NCBI GenBank assembly: GCA_038235705.1
Contig: JBBSTR010000095.1
Location: forward strand, 1-8,765
DNA: 8,765 bases
Origin: CANKBT01 sp038235705
GTDB taxonomy: Bacteria; Actinomycetota; Actinomycetes; Mycobacteriales; SCTD01
Direction: 5' to 3'
A program made the position numbers and the translations under genes. Position 1 is the first letter of the stretch, and each line of letters starts with the position of its first letter. This document shows positions 1 through 6,021 of the stretch, in pieces. The notes beneath the pieces were generated by a model. It searched no databases, had not been told where the DNA came from, and saw only the letters and a list, made by a program, of their open reading frames with translations.

Positions 1-1
1 C

Positions 2-502
2 GTCAAGACCGGCCTGCTGAACGCCGGGGCGTGGGAGCGCGAGGCACAGGCGAAGCTGCTCGCGCTGCGCAGGCGAGGCCAGAGTGCGGCGGTGCTGCTC
101 ATCGACCTCGACCACTTCAAGCGCGTCAACGACCGGCACGGACATCTTGTGGGAGACCAGGTGCTGCGGGCCGTTGCGACTGCGCTGACCGACGGGGTGC
201 GCGACGGCGATCTCCTCGGTCGCTTCGGCGGGGAGGAGTTCGTCGCGCTGCTGCCCACCGCAGACGGGCAGGAGGCCGACGTCATCGCCGAGCGGCTGCG
301 TCTGCACGTCGCAGGTCTGCTCGTCGTCCTCGACAACGGGCAGGCGGTCGGCGTCACCGCCTCGATCGGGGTGGCGGTCAGCCACACCAGCGACCTGTCG
401 CTGCTCGACCTTCTCTCCGCGGCCGACCGCTGCATGTACCAGGCGAAGGCCGTAGGAAGAAACTGCGTCCACCAGGCGCCTGACGTGGCTCGCCGGTCCT
501 GA
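2..502 (+). CDS. Diguanylate cyclase GGDEF domain, 5' end outside window
   Basis: This is the C-terminal 166 residues of a diguanylate cyclase, which makes cyclic di-GMP from two GTP. The reading frame is open from the left edge, and the first visible residues (KTGLLNAGAWE) are the usual GGDEF-domain opening, so the true start and any sensor domain (PAS, GAF or membrane) lie upstream. Numbering from the window edge, the metal- and GTP-binding region is IDLDHFKRVND at 34-44 and the active-site loop is GGEEF at 76-80, a catalytically competent variant. An inhibitory I-site RxxD (RDGD, 67-70) lies five residues before it, so product feedback inhibition is likely. The closing AADRCMYQAKAVGRN block is typical. 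The domain looks complete and active. The internal GTG at 92 would cut off the domain opening and is not the start. The rhomboid-like gene follows after 35 bases on the same strand. Confidence 0.93.
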   Translation, partial: VKTGLLNAGAWEREAQAKLLALRRRGQSAAVLLIDLDHFKRVNDRHGHLVGDQVLRAVATALTDGVRDGDLLGRFGGEEFVALLPTADGQEADVIAERLRLHVAGLLVVLDNGQAVGVTASIGVAVSHTSDLSLLDLLSAADRCMYQAKAVGRNCVHQAPDVARRS

Positions 503-537
503 CAGCACGTGGCGGAACGGCCCGGGGCGTTCGTTCG

Positions 538-1146
538 ATGAGCGGGACCTCGCTGCCCGGGTGGGTGCGCGGCCGTCAGGTCGGGGTGGCGTACGCCCTG
601 ATCGTCCTAGTCGTCACCGTGGTCCTGCAGGCGCTGCCGGCGGAGATGAGGGAGCGGGTCGTCCTTCGCGCCAGCACCAACCTGGTCAACCTGCGCGAGC
701 AGCCACTGACGGTGCTGGCGGCCAGCGCGTTCGTGCTGGGCACGTGGACGTCAGTGCTGGAGCTGCCGGTGCTGGTGCTGGCCTACGGCGCGGTGCAGCG
801 GTGGCTCGGCTGGCGCGCCTCGGTGCTGGCCGGGGTGCTGGGGCACGTCGGCGCGACCCTGTTCGTCGCGGTCATCCTGGTCACCGGCATCGCGCGGGGC
901 GACATCGCGCTCAGGGTGGCGGCCGTCACCGACGTCGGGGTCAGCTATGGAATGGCCTCGGTGGGCGGGCTGCTGGTCGCCCGGGTCAGCAGGCGTTGGC
1001 TCCCGCTCTACCTGGCCGGCGCGTTCGGCTACCTGGTCTACGGGTTCCTCCACGACCGCAGCTTCACCGCGCTGGGCCACGCCACCGCGTTCGCGATCGG
1101 CATCTCGCTCACGGTCTTCACCCAGCGGGGTGGACGAGCCAGGTGA
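538..1146 (+). CDS. Rhomboid-like polytopic membrane protein (possible intramembrane serine protease)
   Basis: This gene encodes 202 residues with about six hydrophobic segments, roughly at 15-33, 57-83, 92-117, 127-148, 155-171 and 178-195. A rhomboid-type arrangement is visible. GVSYG (134-138) provides a candidate nucleophile Ser136 in a membrane segment, GHATAF provides a candidate catalytic His181 in the last segment, and GHVGAT (His103) sits where rhomboids carry the His of their second transmembrane helix. Rhomboids cleave membrane proteins within the bilayer using a Ser-His dyad. Actinobacteria also have divergent rhomboid-like families of this length whose substrates are unknown. The ATG at 538 is chosen because the stretch after it starts with a short polar N-terminus before the first membrane segment; the ribosome binding site is weak. 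It lies 35 bases after the GGDEF gene and may be co-transcribed. Proteolytic activity is inferred from motif placement only. Confidence 0.72.
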   Translation: MSGTSLPGWVRGRQVGVAYALIVLVVTVVLQALPAEMRERVVLRASTNLVNLREQPLTVLAASAFVLGTWTSVLELPVLVLAYGAVQRWLGWRASVLAGVLGHVGATLFVAVILVTGIARGDIALRVAAVTDVGVSYGMASVGGLLVARVSRRWLPLYLAGAFGYLVYGFLHDRSFTALGHATAFAIGISLTVFTQRGGRAR

Positions 1147-1178
1147 CACGCCTGCGGGCAGGACGAAGACCGGTCACC
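1142..1178. terminator. Possible bidirectional stem-loop between convergent genes
   Basis: GGTGAC (1142-1147) and GTCACC (1173-1178) are perfect 6-base inverted arms. Between them lies a smaller hairpin, CCTG-CGGG-CAGG (1151-1162). The arms contain the stop codons of the two convergent genes. There is no T tract on either side. A role in bidirectional termination is plausible from position, but short GC-rich arms arise easily by chance here. Confidence 0.3.
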
Positions 1179-1596
1179 GTTCGACCGAGATCGCGCCCGG
1201 CAGGATCGGGAGCAGCGCCTCGGCCAGACGGTCCTGCACGGAACCACCGGGCGGGCGCCCGTCACGGACGTCTCGACGGCCCAGCTCCGCAAAGGACGCT
1301 GCGACCGCTGCATCCACCAGGGCCGGTCGCCACCGGGAGCGGTCGAGGAGCCCGAGCCCGGCCGCGGTGAGGCTGTGCACGCTGTCGACCCAGACCCCCA
1401 CCGCGATCACCTGGGCGCTGGGCGCCAGGCCAGACAACGTGGCCTGGGTCAGCTGACGGGCGCCGAGGACACGGCACACCCACCGCGCGCGGGTGTCCGT
1501 GCGGCCGTCACCGAGTCGGGAGACGACCAGGTCCGGGGCGACCATGCAGGCCAGTCCCCAGCCGCCCCTGACCAGCTCCAGCCGGCGGACGCTCAC
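1174..1596 (-). CDS. Small uncharacterised protein with hydrophobic segments
   Basis: This is a 140-residue protein with no function I can name. It reads well as a real actinobacterial gene, with a consistent GC-rich third position and a continuous frame. After a short basic N-terminus it has a hydrophobic patch (GWGLACMVAPDLVV, 12-25), the segment RVLGARQLTQATL near 42-54, and a hydrophobic helix-rich stretch (residues about 57-84). A polar C-terminal half ends near ISVER. The RVLGxRxLxQ pattern resembles small actinobacterial hypothetical proteins with several short membrane helices, but I attach no family name. The start is a GTG at 1596 with a weak GGGA eight to nine bases upstream; an ATG at residue 18 is an alternative. 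It lies 45 bases behind the SDR gene on the same strand and is probably its co-transcribed downstream partner. Confidence 0.72.
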   Translation of the reverse strand: MSVRRLELVRGGWGLACMVAPDLVVSRLGDGRTDTRARWVCRVLGARQLTQATLSGLAPSAQVIAVGVWVDSVHSLTAAGLGLLDRSRWRPALVDAAVAASFAELGRRDVRDGRPPGGSVQDRLAEALLPILPGAISVER

Positions 1597-1641
1597 CGGG
1601 GGTGTCCCGGCGGCCTGACGCGGTGCGGCACGGTTGACACC

Positions 1642-2646
1642 TCAACGGGCCTGACGGACCAGCGCGGCGACGCCGGCCAGAGCCGCGCCCGCCACGCCGA
1701 GCGTGGCGATCCGGTTCTTGGCGACGAACGACACCGGGTCATGGGTGCTGGCTTTGGCGGAGAACGCCCCTCGCGCCCCACGGTCGTGCTCCTGGTCCTG
1801 GGGCTCGAACACGTTCGAGCCGTAGCGCGGGGCGTCCTTGCCGGTCTGCTGGGAGCCGATCCCGGTCCGGCCGAGGTACCAGTCCACGAACAGCGGCGCG
1901 ACCCGGTTGCCGAGCACGGTGTAGGCGGTCGAGATCCCCACCCACATGTTGCGCCGCGGGTGCTCCGCCGAGAACACGATCGCGCGCGCGCACACCTCCG
2001 GCTCGACGATCGGCGGCACCGGCATCGGGTGCTTCGGCATCTTGTTGAGGTTCCAGCTGAACTGGGTGGTGTTCACGCCGGGCAACGTGACGAAGCCGAT
2101 CGTCACCTTGCTCCCGGTCGCCCTCAGCTCGGTGAGGACGCTCTCGGTCATCCCGCGCACGGCGGCCTTCGCACCGCAGTAGGCCGACTGCAACGGGATC
2201 GACCGGTAGGCCATCGCTGAGGACACGTTCACGATCGAGCCCCGGTCGCGCGGCCGCATGACGCGCAGGGCGGAGCGGGTCCCGTGCACCTGACCGAAGT
2301 ACGTCACCTCGGTCATCCGGTGGAACTCCTCGGGGGTCGTGTCCCAGAAGTAGGCCAGGGACCCGACGAAGGCGACGTTGACCCACACGTCGATCGGGCC
2401 CAGCTCGGCCTCGACCCGGTCGGTCGCCGCGTCCACCCCGTGCGCGTCGGCGACGTCCACCGAGATCGGGAGCGCCCGATGACCGGCCTTGCGCACCTCC
2501 TCGGCGGCCGCGTCGATGCCGGCCTGCCCGCGAGCAAGGATGGCGACGTCGTACCCGGCGGCGGCGAAGGCCCGGACGGTCGCGCGGCCGATGCCGGCGC
2601 TCCCCCCGGTGACGACGGCGATCCGGGACGTGGTGGCGGTGGACAT
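1642..2646 (-). CDS. SDR oxidoreductase with C-terminal membrane anchor
   Basis: This is a 334-residue NAD(P)-dependent short-chain dehydrogenase/reductase; the substrate is unknown. The Rossmann nucleotide loop TGGSAGIG is at 13-20, followed by Arg39 after the second beta strand, which may favour NADP(H). The active site has Ser143 in NVSSAMAYRS and the YxxxK motif YCGAK (Tyr156, Lys160). Two classical features are altered: NNAG is replaced by NVAF (90-93), and the helix Asn of the catalytic tetrad is Thr115. Classical SDRs end near residue 250. Here a tail carries EHPRR (228-232), a GSNVFEP motif (276-282) and a final hydrophobic stretch (about 313-330) followed by RQAR, which suggests a C-terminal tail anchor. 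The ATG at 2646 is preferred over upstream in-frame starts because the SDR fold begins right after it and it has GGAGAGAG at 2656-2663. It diverges from the second SDR. Confidence 0.92.
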   Translation of the reverse strand: MSTATTSRIAVVTGGSAGIGRATVRAFAAAGYDVAILARGQAGIDAAAEEVRKAGHRALPISVDVADAHGVDAATDRVEAELGPIDVWVNVAFVGSLAYFWDTTPEEFHRMTEVTYFGQVHGTRSALRVMRPRDRGSIVNVSSAMAYRSIPLQSAYCGAKAAVRGMTESVLTELRATGSKVTIGFVTLPGVNTTQFSWNLNKMPKHPMPVPPIVEPEVCARAIVFSAEHPRRNMWVGISTAYTVLGNRVAPLFVDWYLGRTGIGSQQTGKDAPRYGSNVFEPQDQEHDRGARGAFSAKASTHDPVSFVAKNRIATLGVAGAALAGVAALVRQAR

Positions 2647-2695
2647 GATGACCTGCTCTCTCCAGACGGCGTTCGGGCTTGCTTCGGGAGGTGTC

Positions 2696-2712
2696 CCGTG
2701 CAGAGGGCACGG
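2696..2712. promoter_or_regulatory. Dyad in the divergent SDR intergenic region, candidate operator
   Basis: CCGTGC (2696-2701) and GCACGG (2707-2712) form perfect 6-base inverted arms around AGAGG. The dyad sits inside the 99-base gap between the two divergent SDR genes, 49 bases before the minus-strand start and 33 bases before the plus-strand start. This is a good position for one regulator to control both. No regulator gene is adjacent, so the assignment rests on symmetry and location. Confidence 0.35.
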
Positions 2713-2733
2713 AAACGTCCGAGAACGGCCGGG

Positions 2734-2739
2734 CATACT
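2734..2739 (+). promoter_or_regulatory. Possible -10 element for a leaderless SDR transcript
   Basis: CATACT at 2734-2739 matches the key A and final T of the actinobacterial -10 pattern TANNNT, with C in place of the first T. Six bases separate it from the ATG at 2746, which is the spacing expected if transcription begins at the start codon itself. No purine-rich ribosome binding site lies in front of that ATG, which fits a leaderless message. No convincing -35 is seen. Confidence 0.3.
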
Positions 2740-2745
2740 CGTCTG

Positions 2746-3651
2746 ATGCAGCCCCGGGTGGTGCTCGTGGTCGGTGCCTCCAGCGGGATCGGTGCCGCCA
2801 CCTGCGCAGTCCTCGCATCACGGGGCGACACGGTGGTCGGCGTGTCCCGCAGCGCGGAGGCCCTGACGCGGCTGTCGGCCGCCCACCCGACCGTCACGAC
2901 CGCGGTCGCCGACGTGCTGGACGCCGGCGCGATGCAGCGGGTGGTCGCGGACGTCGTGGCCGCGCACGGTCGGCTCGACGCGGTCGTGCACACCGCGCAG
3001 GTCATGGCGTACGGACGGTTCGAGGACGTCCCGGCCGCCGTGTTCAAACGTGTCGTCGACACCGCGGTCCACGGCACGGCCCACCTCGCGCGGGCCGTGC
3101 TGCCGCAGCTGCGAGCCCAGGGCAGCGGCACGTTCGTCATCGTCAGCTCCCTGCTCGGACAGGTCGCGACGCCCTCGATGGGGGCGTACGACGTCGGCAA
3201 GTGGGGGCAGCTGGGCCTGGCCCGCGTGCTGCGCCTCGAGGTGCGCGACGACCCGGGGATCCATGTCTGCACCGTCTCCCCCGGCGCCGTCGACACCCCG
3301 ATCTATGACCAGGCAGGCAACTACGCCGGCGCCGGCGGCTACCCGCCGCCCCCGGTCGTCAGCGCGGAACGCGTCGCCCGCAAGATCGTACGGCTGCTCG
3401 AACACCCTCGGCGCCACGTCAACGTCGGCCCGACGAACATCCCGACCGAGCTGGCCTTTCGCTACGCCCCCGGGCTCTACGAGCGCCTTGTCGGACCGCT
3501 GGTTGCGCGGTTCGTCTTCCGGGGCGGCCCCCGCTCCCCCGACGCCGGCAACGTCTTCTCCCCCACCCCCGCGGGTGAGTCGGTCCGAGGCCGTTGGTCC
3601 CTGCTCGGCCGCACCCGGGTCAGGGCGCGGACCCGGCACGGCGAGGGCTGA
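2746..3651 (+). CDS. SDR oxidoreductase, relative of the divergent upstream SDR
   Basis: This is a 301-residue NAD(P)-dependent short-chain dehydrogenase/reductase with unknown substrate. It has the nucleotide loop GASSGIG (10-16), Asp56-Val57 after the third strand, the active-site Ser135 in IVSSLLG, and the YxxxK motif YDVGK (Tyr148, Lys152), followed by PGAVDTP (179-185). NNAG is replaced by HTAQ (82-85), and the position of the tetrad Asn is Ala107 in an ungapped comparison with the divergent SDR. The long tail resembles that protein: EHPRR recurs at 219-223 and NVFSP near the C-terminus. Unlike its relative it ends in a basic tail rather than a hydrophobic anchor. The ATG at 2746 is chosen because the Rossmann fold starts four residues later; upstream in-frame codons would extend it back over the divergent gene. 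Its end converges on the ThDP-enzyme gene, 30 bases away. Confidence 0.91.
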   Translation: MQPRVVLVVGASSGIGAATCAVLASRGDTVVGVSRSAEALTRLSAAHPTVTTAVADVLDAGAMQRVVADVVAAHGRLDAVVHTAQVMAYGRFEDVPAAVFKRVVDTAVHGTAHLARAVLPQLRAQGSGTFVIVSSLLGQVATPSMGAYDVGKWGQLGLARVLRLEVRDDPGIHVCTVSPGAVDTPIYDQAGNYAGAGGYPPPPVVSAERVARKIVRLLEHPRRHVNVGPTNIPTELAFRYAPGLYERLVGPLVARFVFRGGPRSPDAGNVFSPTPAGESVRGRWSLLGRTRVRARTRHGEG

Positions 3652-3663
3652 GCGCCACGCCCT
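3644..3663. terminator. Weak stem-loop at the convergent SDR / ThDP-enzyme junction
   Basis: AGGGC (3644-3648) and GCCCT (3659-3663) can pair across a 10-base loop. The stem overlaps the last codons of the SDR gene and enters the 30-base gap. There is no T tract. It is listed because it is the only symmetric element next to the stop codon; it may be chance. Confidence 0.2.
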
Positions 3664-3681
3664 GGTCCGTCCGGGCCGAGC

Positions 3682-5493
3682 TCACTCGTTCTCGTGGGAG
3701 AAGGGATGGCGCGCGTTGGCGAACAGCTGGGCACCCACTGCTCGCAGCGAGTTGCGGATCATCGCGGGCTCGGCCGGATCTCCCTTGATCAGCGTGGTGA
3801 GGAAGCCCTTGGCCTCGTCGAAGCTGATGTGGGCGGGCAGCGGCGGCACGTTGGGGTCGGTGTGCACGTCCAGCAGGACCGGACGGTCGGCGGCGAACGC
3901 GGCGTCCCACGCAGCCGCGACCTGTTCGGGCTTGTCCACGGTGATGCCGCGCAGGCCGAGCAGCTCGGCGTACGCCGCGTAGTCCATGCTCTCGACCAGC
4001 TGCGAGGTGTCCCAGCGGGGGTCGCCGACCTGACGCATCTCCCAGGAGACCTGGTTGAGGTCGTCGTTGTGCAGCACCATGATGATCAGCCGCGGGTCGG
4101 CCCAGCTCTTCCAGTGCCGCTTGATGGTGAGCAGCTCGTTCATGCCGAGCATCTGGAAGGCCCCGTCCCCGATCGTGCAGACCACAGGCCGGTCCGGGTG
4201 GGCGAACTTCGCCGCCACCGCGTACGGCATCGCGGCCAGCATCGAGGCGAGCATTCCGCAAAGATTTCCCCGCATGTCCGGCCCGAGCTTGATGTGGTGG
4301 CCGTACCAGTCGGCGGTCGACCCGGCGTCCGCGGTGACGATGCAGTTCGACGGGAGTCGTTCGTTGAGCAGGTGATAGACGTAGCGGGGGTTGATCGGGT
4401 CGGCCTTCACCATGGCCTCCCGCTCGGTGATCGTGTTCCAGTCCTTCATCCCCTCGATGACGGTCTCCTGCCAGCTGCGGTCCTGCTGCTGCTCGAGAAG
4501 GGGGAGCAACGCGGTGAGGGTCGCTCTCGCGTCCCCGGCGAGGTCGACCTCCATCGGGTAGCGCAGGCTGAGGTGTCGCGAGGACAGGTCGATCTGCACC
4601 CCTCGCGCCTGGCCGGTGGCCGGCAGGAACTCCGCGTACGGGTAGTTGGTGCCGATCATCAGCAGGGTGTCGCAGTCCTGCATCATGTCGTAGCTGGGCT
4701 TGGACCCCAGCAGCCCGACCTGCTGGCTGTGGTAGGGCAGGTCACCGGGGATGACGTCCTTGCCGAGCAGCGCGGTGATGATCCCGGCCCCTAGGCGTTC
4801 GGCGACCGCGATCACCTCGTCGGTCGCACCCCGGGCTCCTTGGCCGACGAGCATGGCGACCTTGCTGCCGGCGTTCAGCACCGCTGCCGCCCGGCGCAGC
4901 TCGACGAGCGGAGGGGTCAGGGCCATGGAGGCGTGCCCGACGCCGGTGCGGGAGACCCAGTGCTCTTTGGTGGGCTCCTCCATGTCCGCCTCCTGGATGT
5001 CGGCGGGCAGGATCACCACGGTCGGGCACCGCTCGGCCCGGGCGATGCGCACGGCACGGTCCAGGACCATCGCGGCCTGCATCGGGGTGGCGACCGTCTG
5101 CACGTACCCGGCGACGTCTTCGAAGACCCGCTCGAGGTTCATCTGCTGCTGGGTGTCGCTGCCGAGCGAGACCAGGCCCTGCTGCCCGACGATGGCGACG
5201 ACGGGCTGGTTGTCCATCTTGGCGTCGTAGAGGCCGTTGAGCAGGTGCACGGCTCCGGGTCCGGAGGTCGCGATGCACACCCCGATCTCGCCGGTGAACT
5301 TCGCGTGCGCGCACGCCATGAACGCGGCGATCTCCTCGTGGGTCGGCCGGATGTAGCGGAACGCCTTGCCGTCGTTCTCGGCGCGTTCCAGGGCGCCGTC
5401 GAAGCCGCCGATCCCGTCGCCGGGAAAGCCGTAGTACAGGTGCAGGTCCCACTCGATCAACCGGTCGATGATGAAGTCGCTCACGGTGCCCAT
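3682..5493 (-). CDS. Thiamine-diphosphate enzyme, pyruvate oxidase / pyruvate:quinone oxidoreductase type
   Basis: This is a 603-residue ThDP-dependent enzyme of the pyruvate oxidase / acetolactate synthase superfamily. The N-terminal Pyr domain has YGFPGDGIGGF (21-31) and THEEIAAF, with Glu53 as the conserved cofactor-activating glutamate. A central FAD/nucleotide-type domain follows (about 190-340). The C-terminal PP domain carries the Mg-ThDP motif starting GDG (442-444) and reaching Asn476 in LHNDDLNQVSWEM. The stretch between GDG and this Asn is about 31 residues, longer than the about 24 of E. coli PoxB, through an insertion around KRHWKSWADPRL. That insertion and the DLNQVSWEMR signature point to the actinobacterial 'thiamine pyrophosphate-requiring protein' subgroup related to pyruvate dehydrogenase (quinone). 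Decarboxylation of pyruvate is likely but the substrate is not proven; there is no clear PoxB-like amphipathic membrane tail. The ATG at 5493 has AAGAAGG at 5504-5510, a rather long ten bases away. Confidence 0.9.
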   Translation of the reverse strand: MGTVSDFIIDRLIEWDLHLYYGFPGDGIGGFDGALERAENDGKAFRYIRPTHEEIAAFMACAHAKFTGEIGVCIATSGPGAVHLLNGLYDAKMDNQPVVAIVGQQGLVSLGSDTQQQMNLERVFEDVAGYVQTVATPMQAAMVLDRAVRIARAERCPTVVILPADIQEADMEEPTKEHWVSRTGVGHASMALTPPLVELRRAAAVLNAGSKVAMLVGQGARGATDEVIAVAERLGAGIITALLGKDVIPGDLPYHSQQVGLLGSKPSYDMMQDCDTLLMIGTNYPYAEFLPATGQARGVQIDLSSRHLSLRYPMEVDLAGDARATLTALLPLLEQQQDRSWQETVIEGMKDWNTITEREAMVKADPINPRYVYHLLNERLPSNCIVTADAGSTADWYGHHIKLGPDMRGNLCGMLASMLAAMPYAVAAKFAHPDRPVVCTIGDGAFQMLGMNELLTIKRHWKSWADPRLIIMVLHNDDLNQVSWEMRQVGDPRWDTSQLVESMDYAAYAELLGLRGITVDKPEQVAAAWDAAFAADRPVLLDVHTDPNVPPLPAHISFDEAKGFLTTLIKGDPAEPAMIRNSLRAVGAQLFANARHPFSHENE

Positions 5494-5530
5494 GTGCTGC
5501 CAGCCTTCTTGTCGTGGTCAGGGCACTGGG

Positions 5531-5543
5531 GGCTCACAGAGCC
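5531..5543. other. Short hairpin in the leader of the ThDP-enzyme gene
   Basis: GGCTC and GAGCC are perfect 5-base arms around ACA. It lies 37 bases upstream of the ThDP-enzyme start codon and is the nearest to that gene of three hairpins in the gap. Function unknown; such arms can occur by chance at this GC content. Confidence 0.25.
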
Positions 5544-5561
5544 GCCAGCGCCTGGTGATGA

Positions 5562-5579
5562 GGTGCGTCGCTCCGCACC
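5562..5579. other. Second hairpin in the leader of the ThDP-enzyme gene
   Basis: GGTGCG (5562-5567) and CGCACC (5574-5579) are perfect 6-base arms around a 6-base loop. It lies between the terminator-like hairpin next to the small upstream gene and the hairpin nearer the ThDP-enzyme start. It could be an RNA structure in the leader or an operator; neither is shown. Confidence 0.3.
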
Positions 5580-5590
5580 GGGGACTCGTC

Positions 5591-5608
5591 CGGCCCCTGA
5601 AGGGGCCG
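5591..5608 (-). terminator. Terminator-like hairpin after the small basic-protein gene
   Basis: CGGCCCC (5591-5597) and GGGGCCG (5602-5608) are perfect 7-base arms with a four-base loop. On the minus strand the hairpin begins four bases after the TGA of the small gene ending at 5613, the normal place for an intrinsic terminator. There is no T tract after it, which is common in actinobacterial terminators. It could stop transcription or only reduce read-through into the ThDP-enzyme gene. Confidence 0.5.
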
Positions 5609-5612
5609 AGCG

Positions 5613-5948
5613 TCATGGTCTGGTCCTGCGTCTGTGCGATCGGAGGAGCCGTGCGCCGATCGCTCTGACGAGCAGTGCACCGAGGGCGCCGGAGATCGCG
5701 GCCCGTCGGCGACCCGTCCTGACACGGTCAGGATCGGGGATCGTATCGATCGGGCCACCTGCCCGGACGTGGTCGGCCTGCCCCGCCACCAGAGCGCGCT
5801 CCACCGGCGCGGCCACGGCACCCAGCATCGGACGCTCCCGCGTGTGCTCGGTCACCTCCGCAGGGGAGGCGCCCACGCCCCGGCCACCCATCAGCCCGCG
5901 GCGCAGCTCGGAAACGCGCTGCTCCGGCTGCTGGCCCGCCTCGGTCAC
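5613..5948 (-). CDS. Small basic protein of unknown function
   Basis: This 111-residue gene has no function I recognise. Three things support it as real: a GTG start with GGAGGGAG (5956-5963) seven bases upstream, one of the strongest ribosome binding sites in the window; GC-rich third positions through most of the frame; and a terminator-like hairpin four bases after its stop. The N-terminal half is polar (EVTEHTRERP near 31-40). The middle has PVERALVAGQADHVRAGGPI (48-67). The C-terminal third holds TGRRRAAISGALGALLVRAI (78-97) and ends in an Arg-rich tail. The hydrophobic segment 83-102 is broken by Arg95, so a membrane helix is doubtful and an amphipathic or nucleic-acid-binding helix is possible. 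It lies 119 bases upstream of the ThDP-enzyme gene on the same strand and diverges from the cytochrome/Mo gene. The frame stays open upstream to 6116, but that extension lacks a ribosome binding site and has less coding-like composition. Confidence 0.68.
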   Translation of the reverse strand: MTEAGQQPEQRVSELRRGLMGGRGVGASPAEVTEHTRERPMLGAVAAPVERALVAGQADHVRAGGPIDTIPDPDRVRTGRRRAAISGALGALLVRAIGARLLRSHRRRTRP

Positions 5949-6021
5949 GATGCTGCTCCCTCCGCCGACGCAACCCCCGGGGCAGTCCGGTGGGTCGTCG
6001 CAGCACAGGATGACACGAACA

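Noticed and set aside
92..502. Stand-alone GGDEF gene starting at the GTG at 92
   Set aside because: The frame is open to the left edge and the upstream residues form the conserved opening of the GGDEF domain, so the gene starts outside the window.
1633..1646. Small inverted repeat GTTGA-CACC-TCAAC at the end of the anchored SDR gene
   Set aside because: The 5-base arms are weak, overlap the stop codon and sit between two apparently co-transcribed genes; there is no support for termination.
2711..2743. Possible extracytoplasmic-function sigma promoter (GGAAAC ... CGTC)
   Set aside because: The spacing between the two motifs is 23 bases, too long for the usual 16-17.
1739..2821. Open frame of 360 codons on the minus strand
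   Set aside because: It is the neighbouring frame of the first SDR, with Arg/Gly/Pro-rich translation and no recognisable domain.
5581..5608. Resemblance to a DosR/DevR hypoxia box (GGGACT... GGCCCC)
   Set aside because: The CCC half lies about two bases too far from GGGACT compared with the consensus as I know it, and the right half is already explained by the perfect 7-base hairpin.
5494..5612. Possible TPP riboswitch before the ThDP-enzyme gene
   Set aside because: None of the conserved TPP-riboswitch core elements is recognisable, and the enzyme uses rather than makes thiamine diphosphate.
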